From NCBI GenBank assembly GCA_018066965.1, contig JAGPVP010000043.1, positions 1 to 53,410 on the forward strand: a stretch of 53,410 bases of DNA. The letters run 5' to 3'. The stretch's first letter is position 1. Each line of letters starts with the position of its first letter. The position numbers and the translations under genes were made by a program. Of the stretch, positions 15,585 to 25,075 are shown piece by piece. The stretch comes from Zhongshania sp. (GTDB lineage Bacteria; Pseudomonadota; Gammaproteobacteria; Pseudomonadales; Spongiibacteraceae). The notes under the pieces were generated by a model that was not told where the DNA came from, did not search any database, and saw only the letters and a list, made by a program, of their open reading frames with translations.

Positions 15585-18500
15585 GCTCCCTGCCAGAGTT
15601 TGATACTAACAAGGGCATTATTCCTTGGTTTGCGCGCAATTCTGTAGCAGCAAACCTGCTGATGATTGTCATTATCGGTGTCGGTCTGGCCACGGCTTTC
15701 AATATTCAACGAACCATCCAACCCGACTTTGAAATAAACGTTATACAAATTACGGTGCCCTACCCAGGCGCTACCCCAGACGAAGTCGAAAGCGGTGTCA
15801 TTTTAAAAATTGAAGAAGCGCTAAAAGATATTGAGTCTATCGAAAGCCTCGAATCAACTGCCGATGAATCAATTGCAACATTAACCGCAGAAGTTTATGA
15901 GGGTTACGACACCCTTGCCGTAATGGACGAAATCAAAAGTGCTATTGACGGCATTGTCAGCTTCCCCGATCAAGCAGAGCGCCCCATCGTCAATCGCGTA
16001 GAGTTTAATAACCATGCGCTCAATGTGCAGCTCTACGGAGATATTGATGAACGCGGTTTGAAGGAATTAGCCGAACAAGTCAAACAAGAACTCACCCTTG
16101 ATGAAAATATTGCTTTTGTACAAATCAACGGCGCCCGTGATTTTGAAATCAGCATTGAAGTGCCCGAAAACACCCTGCTCCAGTACGGCTTAACACTCAC
16201 CGAAGTGGCAGAAGCCATTCGACGCTCGTCATTAGATTTGCCCGGCGGGTCAATAAAAACGGTTACTGGCGATATTTTACTGCGCACCCGTGGCCAAGCT
16301 CGCAACCAACACGAATTTGAGCGCGTGGTACTTATCACCAACCCCGACGGCACGCGCCTAACTCTCGGCGATATTGCTACCATTAATGACGGTTTTGTCG
16401 AGCAAGACGGCTTCTCATTTTTTGACAGCCAAAGCAGCATTGGCTTGCAAGTATTCGCCGTGGGCAATCAAGATTTACTTAAAGTATCTAATGCTGCTAA
16501 AAAATATGTTGAAGAAAAACGCCACCGGCTTCCCGAAGGCGTGAACATTACCACTTGGGCCGACATCACGTTTTACCTTGAAGGCCGAATGGACATGATG
16601 ATGGCCAACCTCGGCATGGGCGCCCTTTTGGTGTTTATTGTGCTGGGTATGTTCCTAAATATAAAACTCGCCTTCTGGGTGATGGTTGGCTTGCCGATTT
16701 GTTTTCTAGGCACCTTGGCGATGATGCCCATTGTGGGCATTAGCCTCAATATGCTGAGCCTATTTGGTTTTATTTTGGTGCTTGGCATTGTTGTAGATGA
16801 CGCCATCATTATTGGCGAAAGCGCCTACGCTGAAGCAGAAAATAAAGGCCACTCCATCGACACCGTCATTACCGGCGCGCTGCGAGTAGCAACCCCGGCA
16901 ACCTTTGGCGTTCTTACCACCATCATGGCATTTTCACCGACACTATTTACCGATGGCGCATTTTCGCCGTTCCCGGAAGCGGTTGGTTGGGTAGTTATTC
17001 TGTGCTTGATTTTTTCCCTGATGGAATCGAAATGGATATTACCCGCGCATTTAGCGCACAGCACACCCGGAACCTCTGGCATATGGCTTAAAATTGACAA
17101 AATTCCCCGCTACTGCAATGGCAAGCTAACGAATTTTGTTGAAAATACTTATCGGCCGTTTATTCACAAAGCTATCGCCAATCGCTATCTCACTGGTTCC
17201 ATTTTTAGCGCCATGTTAATCATAACGATTGGCTTAATAGCTGGTGGCATTGTCCGTTTTGTCATGATCCCCGAAGTACCGTCTGACTTTATCAAAGCCA
17301 ATCTTGAAATGGTTGAAGGCACCCCAGAAGCACAGACCCGACACGCTTTCGAATACATGGATAAAGCGCTGCAAAAAGTAGACACGGATTATCAAAACAG
17401 CCACCCGAATACATCCAACAAACGCCTAATCAACCATGTACAGGCGTTCGGAACGTCCGGGCGAACTATCAGTTTTATGGTAGAGCTTACTAAAAACGAG
17501 CTACGCGACATCGACGGCAATGAAATTGCGCGGCGTTGGCGCAAAGAGATTGGCGACATCCCCGGTGCCAAGATATTATCCGTCAGCAGTGCTGACCAAA
17601 CATCTGGGCCATCTATATCGCTAAAACTCAGCAGCAACTCCAACACCGAATTAGAAGCGGCGGCCAAAGAAATAGAAGAGGCCTTAAGCCATTACAAAGG
17701 CGTATTCGATATCCGCAATGGCGCCAGCGCTATTCAAGATGAGATAGTGCTAGACATAAAACCCAGCGCAGAGGTGCTAGGTATTTCATCTGCATCGCTA
17801 GGCCGTCAGATGAGAGACGCCTTCTACGGCGCAGAAGCCCAACGTATTCAGCGCGGCAACGACGAAGTCAAAGTCATGGTGCGCTACCCTCGCGACGAAA
17901 GAGCCGCCATATCTGATTTACAAAACATGTATATACGCTCTGCTGACAATGCTTACGTACCTTTAAGTAGTGTGGCAAACATGAGTATCGAGCCCGGTTT
18001 CAGCCAACGTAAACGTATTGATGGCGAGCGCTCAATTACCGTCACCGCGCAAGTTGACAAAGAATTCACAGCACCCGATAAAGTGACTGCACGTGTAATG
18101 AACACCTTGGTTAACGACACCTTTCCCAACAAATACCCCTCTGTCATTGTACAGCTAAGTGGCGAAAGTGAAGAAAGCGGCATTCTAATGAAAAGCCTTG
18201 CCGTAGGCTTTGTTCTTGCCTTATTCGGCATATACGCATTATTAGCGGTTCCACTTCGCTCCTACTTGCAACCACTTATTATTATGGGGGTTATTCCGTT
18301 TGGTATCATAGGCGCCGTGGTTGGTCATATCGTCCTCAATATGTCCTTTAGCATGATGTCCTTCTTTGGTGTTATCGCACTTTCGGGCGTGGTGGTTAAC
18401 GACAGCCTCATTATGGTCGATTTTATAAATTCAGCGATTGCCCGTGGCGAACGCCTGCTAGACGCGGTGGTAGATTCAGGCTGCCTACGTTTTCGCGCGA

Positions 18501-18724
18501 TACTACTGACCTCATTAACCACCTTCTTCGGGCTGCTACCGATGTTATTAGAAAGCAGTGTGCAAGCTCAGTTCGTGATCCCCATGGCGGTGTCACTAGG
18601 CTTTGGAATTATCTTTGCCACGGTGATTACCCTGATCCTGATTCCTTGCTTATATATCGTTTTAAATGATTTCAAAGAATTTGTCGGATCACCATCCACC
18701 AAATTAGCAGACAATACCCACTAA
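15581..18724 (+). CDS. RND family efflux permease (AcrB/MexB superfamily)
   Basis: The 1047-residue protein has standard RND architecture. A first helix near residue 22-40 is followed by a large periplasmic loop beginning PYPGATPDEVESGV, a block of helices, a second periplasmic loop and a final block of helices. The proton-relay aspartates are seen in LVLGIVVDDAIIIGES of the fourth helix. The start ATG 15581 overlaps the adaptor stop. The second-half signature FFGVIALSGVVVNDSLIMVDF is also typical. Substrate is unknown; export of drugs, lipids or solvents is possible. Its stop overlaps that of dgkA on the other strand. Confidence 0.92.
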   Translation: MSSLPEFDTNKGIIPWFARNSVAANLLMIVIIGVGLATAFNIQRTIQPDFEINVIQITVPYPGATPDEVESGVILKIEEALKDIESIESLESTADESIATLTAEVYEGYDTLAVMDEIKSAIDGIVSFPDQAERPIVNRVEFNNHALNVQLYGDIDERGLKELAEQVKQELTLDENIAFVQINGARDFEISIEVPENTLLQYGLTLTEVAEAIRRSSLDLPGGSIKTVTGDILLRTRGQARNQHEFERVVLITNPDGTRLTLGDIATINDGFVEQDGFSFFDSQSSIGLQVFAVGNQDLLKVSNAAKKYVEEKRHRLPEGVNITTWADITFYLEGRMDMMMANLGMGALLVFIVLGMFLNIKLAFWVMVGLPICFLGTLAMMPIVGISLNMLSLFGFILVLGIVVDDAIIIGESAYAEAENKGHSIDTVITGALRVATPATFGVLTTIMAFSPTLFTDGAFSPFPEAVGWVVILCLIFSLMESKWILPAHLAHSTPGTSGIWLKIDKIPRYCNGKLTNFVENTYRPFIHKAIANRYLTGSIFSAMLIITIGLIAGGIVRFVMIPEVPSDFIKANLEMVEGTPEAQTRHAFEYMDKALQKVDTDYQNSHPNTSNKRLINHVQAFGTSGRTISFMVELTKNELRDIDGNEIARRWRKEIGDIPGAKILSVSSADQTSGPSISLKLSSNSNTELEAAAKEIEEALSHYKGVFDIRNGASAIQDEIVLDIKPSAEVLGISSASLGRQMRDAFYGAEAQRIQRGNDEVKVMVRYPRDERAAISDLQNMYIRSADNAYVPLSSVANMSIEPGFSQRKRIDGERSITVTAQVDKEFTAPDKVTARVMNTLVNDTFPNKYPSVIVQLSGESEESGILMKSLAVGFVLALFGIYALLAVPLRSYLQPLIIMGVIPFGIIGAVVGHIVLNMSFSMMSFFGVIALSGVVVNDSLIMVDFINSAIARGERLLDAVVDSGCLRFRAILLTSLTTFFGLLPMLLESSVQAQFVIPMAVSLGFGIIFATVITLILIPCLYIVLNDFKEFVGSPSTKLADNTH

Positions 18725-19110
18725 AAAGGCCAAAACGCCCACAGCGCCACAATAAGCGCAAACGCCGCAGCAATTAACACCCCCGCTGCGGCAACGTCTT
18801 TGGCCTTTCGCACCAAATCATGCGCTTCCGGCACCGCAGCATCAGCCAAGGACTCGAGCGCCGTGTTCAAGGCCTCAGCCATCCATACCAAGGTAATCGC
18901 CAGCAGAATCATCATCCACTCCAGCGACTTCAATCCCGTTAATACGCCCAAGGCCACCACGGCCATCGTCGCAACCAAGTGGATGCGAGCATTGTGCTGT
19001 TCGAAGATCATTGTCATTAAGCCATTGAAGGCATAGCGAAAACTATCCATACGCGCCCGCACGGAAAAGCCTTGCTGGTAACCTCGGCGGCGTTCTGTTT
19101 TGTGCTTCAT
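18721..19110 (-). CDS. dgkA: Diacylglycerol/undecaprenol kinase (DgkA family)
   Basis: A 129-residue membrane enzyme with three helices and the family signature EALNTALESLADAA. The glutamate and asparagine bind Mg-ATP. An N-terminal basic stretch, MKHKTERRRGYQQGF, precedes SFRYAFNGL, a pattern more like the undecaprenol-kinase-like branch than E. coli DgkA, so the lipid substrate is uncertain. It phosphorylates a membrane lipid alcohol to feed phospholipid or undecaprenyl recycling. The gene converges with the RND permease gene and their stop codons overlap by four bases (18721-18724). Confidence 0.87.
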   Translation of the reverse strand: MKHKTERRRGYQQGFSVRARMDSFRYAFNGLMTMIFEQHNARIHLVATMAVVALGVLTGLKSLEWMMILLAITLVWMAEALNTALESLADAAVPEAHDLVRKAKDVAAAGVLIAAAFALIVALWAFWPF

Positions 19111-19151
19111 CGCGGTACCATAGCCCTTTAATCTATCCAGATAGGTATATC

Positions 19152-19472
19152 ATGCCTGAATTCAAACATATCTCACCACAGGATGCCCACGCAATGATCG
19201 AAGCGGGCTGCCAGCTCGCCGATATTCGCGACGAGCAATCCTATGCAATGAGCCACATTCCACGCGCCAATCACTTAGACAACCACGGCCTACAGCAATT
19301 TATTGAACAAGCCGATCCCGATCAAGCGCTTATTATTTACTGCTATCACGGCAATAGCAGCCAAAGCGCAGCCCAATACTTTGTTGAAAAAGACTTTACC
19401 GAGGTCTACAGCATGGATGGTGGATTTGAAATGTGGCGGCAGTTATATCCGCAAAATACGATTGGTAACTAA
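19152..19472 (+). CDS. glpE: Thiosulfate sulfurtransferase GlpE (single-domain rhodanese)
   Basis: The 106-residue protein is close in length to E. coli GlpE (108). The active loop IYCYHGNSSQSAAQYF holds the catalytic cysteine in CYHGNSS, the GlpE version of the rhodanese loop, and the N-terminal part has ADIRDEQSY and HIPRANHLDN. It moves sulfane sulfur from thiosulfate to cyanide or thiol acceptors in the cytoplasm. No glpG or glpR is nearby, so it stands as a single gene divergent from dgkA. Confidence 0.92.
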   Translation: MPEFKHISPQDAHAMIEAGCQLADIRDEQSYAMSHIPRANHLDNHGLQQFIEQADPDQALIIYCYHGNSSQSAAQYFVEKDFTEVYSMDGGFEMWRQLYPQNTIGN

Positions 19473-19482
19473 CTACGTGCAG

Positions 19483-19505
19483 GGCGAACAAGGCGCTCGT
19501 TCGCC
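19483..19505. terminator. Hairpin between convergent glpE and SRPBCC genes
   Basis: GGCGAAC (19483-19489) pairs with GTTCGCC (19499-19505) across a 9-base loop. Its place between two convergent genes suggests a shared transcription end. On the plus strand it is followed by As rather than Ts, so it is not a textbook intrinsic terminator. Confidence 0.35.
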
Positions 19506-19523
19506 AAAAAATACGAGATATAT

Positions 19524-19922
19524 CTAGACCGCCTCAAGAATACCTTTAAGAGTTCTTAAATCTGTTTCAACAGCTAACTTATCATTTAAAAATTCTTGGT
19601 CAGACATACCCGACTGGCGAATTAAGGTAAATATCAACTCGCCGCCGTCACCGTTAGGAACAACTCGCATGGGGTTATGAACTATTTGGCCAGAATCCAG
19701 CTCAACATCGTGGTCCATCACGCCAAATGTATTCTGCACTACAAACCTAATTCTTACCCGACCGAACGGCGCGTCAGCAATCCATTCATCGCCATCTTTA
19801 AGTACATCTGAACGCGCTAGACCCGCAGCCCAACGCGGCAAATTTTCAGGGTTGGATGCGAATGCATAAATATCGCTCGGACACCGCGCAATATAAATAC
19901 TGACATGCTGTACCTCGTTCAT
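19524..19922 (-). CDS. SRPBCC-fold (polyketide cyclase/START-like) protein
   Basis: A 132-residue single-domain protein. The start pattern EVQHVSIYIARCPSDIYAFASNPENLPRWAAGL is characteristic of the SRPBCC superfamily: a first beta strand, then a helix carrying the P-x-x-x-x-W element. These proteins bind hydrophobic ligands or chaperone complexes. No catalytic residues identify a reaction. It follows sppA in coordinates but lies upstream of nothing on its own strand that indicates a pathway. Function is unknown beyond the fold. Confidence 0.7.
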   Translation of the reverse strand: MNEVQHVSIYIARCPSDIYAFASNPENLPRWAAGLARSDVLKDGDEWIADAPFGRVRIRFVVQNTFGVMDHDVELDSGQIVHNPMRVVPNGDGGELIFTLIRQSGMSDQEFLNDKLAVETDLRTLKGILEAV

Positions 19923-19947
19923 AGTTCACCCAATATGTCCGGGGTAA

Positions 19948-21768
19948 TTAGGGCGCCACGCACATTAGGCAGTAGGCATAAACGCCGCGGCTGTCCTTGA
20001 GTTTTAACACGTCACTCCATGCGGGCAGCACACTGTTTAGCACCGATATTAGCGGGGATGATGTGCTGAGTGCCGTTTTCACCATGCCTGAGCCAAGAAT
20101 CATCCGCATCAGCTCTTCTTCAGGGCTTAACGGTAATGACAGTAAACGCGTATTGGCGGGATCGATACCCACCAAGCCCGCCGCGGATTTCACAGCTTGT
20201 TGCAGCCCACCCAGTTTATCTACCAAGCCAAGTTGCTGCGCGTCGATTCCGCTCCACACTCGCCCCTCGGCAATCGGTTCAACCTGCTCCACCAGCTTAT
20301 TTCTGCCATCGGCGACGATGTTTATAAACCGGCGATATCCGTACTCAACACCCGATTGAATTGCACTAGCCAAAATTGGGTCTAGCGGTAAGTCAGGACG
20401 CAATTTGCCCGCCACCGCAGTCGTACCTACGCCGTCGGTACTGACACCCAGTCCTTGCAACATATTTTCAACAGTAGGAAAGGCACCAAAAATACCAATA
20501 GACCCTGTTAAGGTCGCCGGTGTTGCCCAAATTTCGTCGGCACCCGCCGCAATCCAATAACCGCCCGATGCTGCCATGCTACCCATGGACACCACTAAGG
20601 GCTTGCCTGCGTCTTGTAGTTTTTGCAGTTCAGCGCGAATAACCTCAGAGGCGAAGGCAGAACCACCACCGCTATCTATACGCAATACCACCGCTTTAAT
20701 ATCGTCGTCACGGCGTGCCTGTCTAATTAATTTTGCCAAACTATCGCCGCCGATGGTGCCGGCCGGCTGTTCGCCATCAACAATATTGCCACTGGCGACG
20801 ATAATACCTACCGACTCTTTCACTTCAATTAGTAAGCTACGATTTAAGGCTAGATAATCGCGGAAATAACTCTGTTGAAAACTACCGTCTTTGTTTTCGC
20901 CTACACGCTCTATCAACATTTCGCGCAGCATTGGTCGACTGATAATGCCATCGACTAAGCCGTAATCTAGTGCGGCCTGCGCGGCGTCGCCGCCGACTTC
21001 AGTCATAACACGGTCAATATGATTCACGTAATTATCAAGCTTGTTCGCGCTTATTCCTCGGCGCTCAACCACCGTATCGCGGTATAAGGTCCACAATTGA
21101 TTCAACCATGCCTTGTTCGCCTCTTTAGCGGCATCAGACATATCATTGCGCAACAGTGGCTCTACCGCCGATTTAAAATTACCGACCTTAAAAACATGAA
21201 AACGAATTTTTAATTTATCTATCGCTTCCCGAAAGTAGTTGCGAATTACCGCAAAACCTTCAATACCGACTCCGCCCATATTGTGGACGAAAATTTGATC
21301 GGCAAAGCTAGCCAATAAATACTGGTCTTGGTTGTAATGGTTGGCAGTGGCAACCACGGTTTTACCACTTTCGCGAAAAACCTTAATCGCCTCGGACAAC
21401 TCCAAGGTCTTACTCATACCAATGTGGTCTAGCTCATCGAGCTGTAATAGCAGAACCTCGATACGTGGGTCATCACTAGCCAGTTGAACGGCGTCAATTA
21501 AATCTGCCAGTAGGGTTTCTCTGGGTAAACCCTGCGCGCTCAGCTGGGTAAACGCATCAACCGCCGACAATTGATCTACTACAACACCTTCTGGTGCGAG
21601 TACCAATACCGCGCGGTCTGGCACCGTCACTTCTTTTACTGACGTAAAAATTGCCATCGCGATAGCGCCAACTATCACCACAAAAATGATATTCAAGGTC
21701 CAGCGCCTAGCGCCATCGAGAAAACTACCGAGCTTGGCAAAAAAACCGCGCTTTTTATTATCGCTCAT
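19948..21768 (-). CDS. sppA: Signal peptide peptidase SppA, 67-kDa type (protease IV)
   Basis: The 606-residue protein matches the double-domain SppA. It has a membrane anchor (about 24-42) and an N-terminal domain whose GNFKSAVEPLLRNDMS carries the catalytic lysine at about 199. The C-terminal domain has SMGSMAASGGYWIAAGAD with the nucleophilic serine at about 401. These match the E. coli Lys209/Ser409 dyad. It cleaves leftover signal peptides in the inner membrane, facing the periplasm. The ATG overlaps the DUF2069 stop by four bases, placing it at the end of the arsC-wrbA-DUF2069 cluster. Confidence 0.94.
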   Translation of the reverse strand: MSDNKKRGFFAKLGSFLDGARRWTLNIIFVVIVGAIAMAIFTSVKEVTVPDRAVLVLAPEGVVVDQLSAVDAFTQLSAQGLPRETLLADLIDAVQLASDDPRIEVLLLQLDELDHIGMSKTLELSEAIKVFRESGKTVVATANHYNQDQYLLASFADQIFVHNMGGVGIEGFAVIRNYFREAIDKLKIRFHVFKVGNFKSAVEPLLRNDMSDAAKEANKAWLNQLWTLYRDTVVERRGISANKLDNYVNHIDRVMTEVGGDAAQAALDYGLVDGIISRPMLREMLIERVGENKDGSFQQSYFRDYLALNRSLLIEVKESVGIIVASGNIVDGEQPAGTIGGDSLAKLIRQARRDDDIKAVVLRIDSGGGSAFASEVIRAELQKLQDAGKPLVVSMGSMAASGGYWIAAGADEIWATPATLTGSIGIFGAFPTVENMLQGLGVSTDGVGTTAVAGKLRPDLPLDPILASAIQSGVEYGYRRFINIVADGRNKLVEQVEPIAEGRVWSGIDAQQLGLVDKLGGLQQAVKSAAGLVGIDPANTRLLSLPLSPEEELMRMILGSGMVKTALSTSSPLISVLNSVLPAWSDVLKLKDSRGVYAYCLMCVAP

Positions 21769-22160
21769 ACTGCGTCATTCCCCTGCACTGCTGCTTTCTC
21801 GCGCCACACTTGCGCCTGCCAACGAATAAATACGGTGGAACTACAAAATAAAATAACCACCATGGCTAGCTCAACATAGTTAAACCATATAGCCAATGAA
21901 GATAAGGCTTCGGTCACCGCCATAACAAAATACAGCAAACTGGCAAAACACATCCATGCGATTGGACGCAGCTGCGCTTTAAAAATGCCTACTGCAAACA
22001 TCAACATGGGAGCAATACGAATGACCCAAATGGTGATACTGGGCTGACGCCCCTCTTGAACCCACACCCAGGTACCCAAGGTTAAGGTAATTAAAAAACC
22101 GATATAACTCAGCTTCATCATCATGCTTGCAAAAGCAGCGCGTTTTTCTAATGCGGTCAT
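21765..22160 (-). CDS. DUF2069 inner-membrane protein
   Basis: Started at ATG 22160, the protein has 131 residues. The ribosome site GAGGTGG overlaps the wrbA stop. The frame is open two codons further to a GTG. Four hydrophobic segments are visible (about 15-33, 42-60, 65-85, 92-112), the DUF2069 layout. Function is unknown. The gene sits between wrbA and sppA with an overlap, an order seen in many gammaproteobacteria with arsC and wrbA, so it is probably co-translated. Confidence 0.8.
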   Translation of the reverse strand: MTALEKRAAFASMMMKLSYIGFLITLTLGTWVWVQEGRQPSITIWVIRIAPMLMFAVGIFKAQLRPIAWMCFASLLYFVMAVTEALSSLAIWFNYVELAMVVILFCSSTVFIRWQAQVWREKAAVQGNDAV

Positions 22161-22167
22161 GACCACC

Positions 22168-22773
<606 letters not shown>

Positions 22774-22783
22774 TTATATCGTT

Positions 22784-23140
22784 TTATGCTGACAGCAAAG
22801 CCAAGACATTTTCTGGCGGGCGACCCAATATTGCTCGCTCACCATTCACTACCACCGGCCGTTCGATTAACTTGGGCTCAGCAACCATTGCGGCAATCAA
22901 CTGCGAATCTGACAGTGCAGTATTTGCCAAACCGCCCTCTTTATAAGCTTCTTCGCCCTTGCGCAAAAGCTCACGCGGACTCATTCCCAGCTTTTTAATT
23001 AGCTGTTTAAGCTGAGTGGCGCTTGGCGGTGTTTCAAGATACAAGACGATTTCAGGCTCTACACCGTTGTCGCTCAGGAGTTGCAAGGTTTGCCTAGATT
23101 TGGAACAACGCGGATTGTGGTAAATGGTATACTCGGACAT
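22784..23140 (-). CDS. arsC: Arsenate reductase ArsC, glutaredoxin-dependent type
   Basis: The 118-residue protein has the ArsC signature NPRCSKSRQTL with catalytic Cys12, and the conserved arginines in ERPVVVNGERAILGRPPENV. In the family it reduces arsenate to arsenite with glutaredoxin. Chromosomal copies next to wrbA and DUF2069, as here, may have another role, because no arsB, acr3 or arsR is nearby. It is the first gene of the minus-strand operon and is divergent from the TlpA-like gene. Confidence 0.9.
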   Translation of the reverse strand: MSEYTIYHNPRCSKSRQTLQLLSDNGVEPEIVLYLETPPSATQLKQLIKKLGMSPRELLRKGEEAYKEGGLANTALSDSQLIAAMVAEPKLIERPVVVNGERAILGRPPENVLALLSA

Positions 23141-23228
23141 ATCACTCTCTGTCTAACACGGTAATCACAACTTTATTGCGGGTATTATACACGCCCGTTA
23201 CCACGTCTGACCCATATTGAGCATTTGA

Positions 23229-23687
23229 ATGAACACGTCAATTTCCCGTTTTGTAATGTGCCTGCTATTTATAAGCTTAGCGGCCTGTAGCAAACCCGAT
23301 TTCAGCACATTGTCTGGCAGTGGTGGCGACTTTGCCCAAGGCAAATGGCTGCTAATTAACTACTGGGCGACGTGGTGCGGCCCCTGTCGCGAAGAAATTC
23401 CCGCCCTTAACGACTTTACTGCCAAACGCAGCGACGTTGAGATTTATGGCGTAAATTACGACAACTTAAGCGGCGAGGCTTTAAATAAAGCTATCGCCGA
23501 GATGGGAATTCAATTCGACTCTATGCTCGCCGATCCCGCGCCACAATTAAATACTCCCCGCCCCCGCGTGTTGCCAACCACCTTATTAATTAGCCCCGAC
23601 GGTACATTGAAAGCAACCTTAACCGGCCCCCAAACTACCGACACCTTAAGCGCCGCCATCACCCAGGCTGGCGCATCAACGCCATAA
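23229..23687 (+). CDS. TlpA-like thioredoxin-fold lipoprotein
   Basis: A 152-residue exported protein. A short signal ends in the lipobox LAAC with the acylated cysteine at residue 20, and residue 21 is S, which favours outer-membrane sorting. The thioredoxin motif is NYWATWCGPCREEIP with CGPC at 50-53. The cis-proline loop may be VLPTTLLISPDG. It is likely a periplasmic thiol:disulfide reductant, as for cytochrome c maturation or repair, but no partner gene is adjacent. Its end overlaps by 12 bases the convergent dioxygenase gene. Confidence 0.88.
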   Translation: MNTSISRFVMCLLFISLAACSKPDFSTLSGSGGDFAQGKWLLINYWATWCGPCREEIPALNDFTAKRSDVEIYGVNYDNLSGEALNKAIAEMGIQFDSMLADPAPQLNTPRPRVLPTTLLISPDGTLKATLTGPQTTDTLSAAITQAGASTP

Positions 23688-24497
23688 CAAGCCGCTTACT
23701 CTAATCCCCATCATGTCGTCATTAAACACCAGCTCCGCCACGGAGCTGTGCTGGGCAGCCACTCCAAAGCAGACATGCAATGGAAGTAAATGCTCTTCGC
23801 GGGGATGACTAAACCGCGCCTGCGGGGCGGTGGCCCAATTAATTAAACGCTGCTCTCGTTCACTTGCGCCCAACGCCACCCCTGCGCACGTCTCCACCAG
23901 CCAATCATCAAATTCCTCGGCACGCACGGCGGCATCAGCGTGTGAAAACGCCCGCAGATTGTGAAAAGACAGGCCCGAGCCGATCACCAGTATATTTTGT
24001 TCACGCAACTTAGATAGTGCGCGCCCCATTGCAATATGGGCAGCCGGATCGAGTGAACTCAACAATGAAAGCTGAACACAGGGAATATCGGCAGCAGGAT
24101 ACATAAGGGTTAGTGGCACAAACATGCCGTGATCATAACCACGCACGGGGTCGATATGCGCAGGAATACCCGCGTCAGCCAATAATTCTCGTACCGTTTC
24201 TGCCAAGGCTGGACTACCGACTGCGGAGTATTGCAATGCATAGCTTTCTTCAGGAAAGCCGTAGTAGTCGTAAATTAGCTCTGGATTCGCCGCGCCGGTC
24301 AGAGTCGCTTGGGAGCCTTCCCAGTGGGCACTCACTATTACTATCGCCGTCGGTGCACCCAATTCTGACGCGATACTTTTTAAAAAAGTGGTGAGCTGGC
24401 GATGCCCCGGATCACCCAACAAGGGCAGCGGGCCGCCGCCATGAGGGATAAATAACACGGGGGCCAAATTTTCTTGAGCATTCACCTGATCTGTCAT
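23676..24497 (-). CDS. ygiD: DODA-type extradiol dioxygenase (YgiD-like)
   Basis: A 273-residue protein of the LigB/DODA family. Visible metal-site regions are LFIPHGGGPLPLLGD near the start, VIVSAHWEGSQ, YDHGMFVPLTLMYP and GSGLSFHNLR. In E. coli YgiD opens the ring of L-DOPA at the 4,5 position using non-heme iron (or zinc in the crystal form). The physiological substrate here is unknown. The C-terminus reads into the tlpA-like gene on the other strand (12-base convergent overlap). Confidence 0.88.
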   Translation of the reverse strand: MTDQVNAQENLAPVLFIPHGGGPLPLLGDPGHRQLTTFLKSIASELGAPTAIVIVSAHWEGSQATLTGAANPELIYDYYGFPEESYALQYSAVGSPALAETVRELLADAGIPAHIDPVRGYDHGMFVPLTLMYPAADIPCVQLSLLSSLDPAAHIAMGRALSKLREQNILVIGSGLSFHNLRAFSHADAAVRAEEFDDWLVETCAGVALGASEREQRLINWATAPQARFSHPREEHLLPLHVCFGVAAQHSSVAELVFNDDMMGIRVSGLLWR

Positions 24498-24525
24498 TAC
24501 CTACACTGCCATTGATTATTTACCA

Positions 24526-25056
24526 TTAATACTCGCTCCGCGAAAACGTCAATGCCGCCTGCCAGTGAGCCAGCATTTGATCGCTATAAGCCACTAATGT
24601 AATTTCTTCGATGGTATTACGATTTCCGCTCGAGGCGATACTAGCACTTAAGGCGTCGATGGCTATACGAGTCGCGACCTCATGAGGGTAGGCATACACG
24701 CCGCAGCTAATCGCCGGAAATGCCAAACTCTGAATCCCCTGCTGACGGGCAAGCTCAACACAGCGCTGATAGCACGACGCCAACAACGCGGCCTCATTCT
24801 CATACCCACCGCGCCAGATTGGCCCAACGGTATGAATCACATAGTTCGCGGGTAACAAAAAACTAGGACTCAGCTTTGCGTCACCGGTTTCGCAACCGTC
24901 CAAGTCCCGACAATAGTCCAGTAGCGCTGGCCCCGCAGCGCGGTGAATAGCGCCATCTACTCCGCCACCGCCGAGCAAACTATTATTTGCCGCGTTCACA
25001 ATGGCATCCACCGCTAAACTGCAAATATCACCTTTGAAAATTTTAAATATTGTCAT
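24526..25056 (-). CDS. Macrodomain O-acetyl-ADP-ribose deacetylase (YmdB type)
   Basis: A 176-residue single macrodomain. The ADP-ribose-binding loops are clear: DAIVNAANNSLLGGGGVDGAIHRAAG and, later, SLAFPAISCGVYAYP. The asparagine and aspartate in these loops are the catalytic ones in YmdB relatives. It hydrolyses O-acetyl-ADP-ribose or removes ADP-ribose from proteins. It is preceded 19 bp away by the alpha/beta hydrolase gene on the same strand, and the dioxygenase gene follows 28 bp on, so these three may be one transcript. Confidence 0.92.
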   Translation of the reverse strand: MTIFKIFKGDICSLAVDAIVNAANNSLLGGGGVDGAIHRAAGPALLDYCRDLDGCETGDAKLSPSFLLPANYVIHTVGPIWRGGYENEAALLASCYQRCVELARQQGIQSLAFPAISCGVYAYPHEVATRIAIDALSASIASSGNRNTIEEITLVAYSDQMLAHWQAALTFSRSEY

Positions 25057-25075
25057 TCACGCTCAGCCAGCAACA

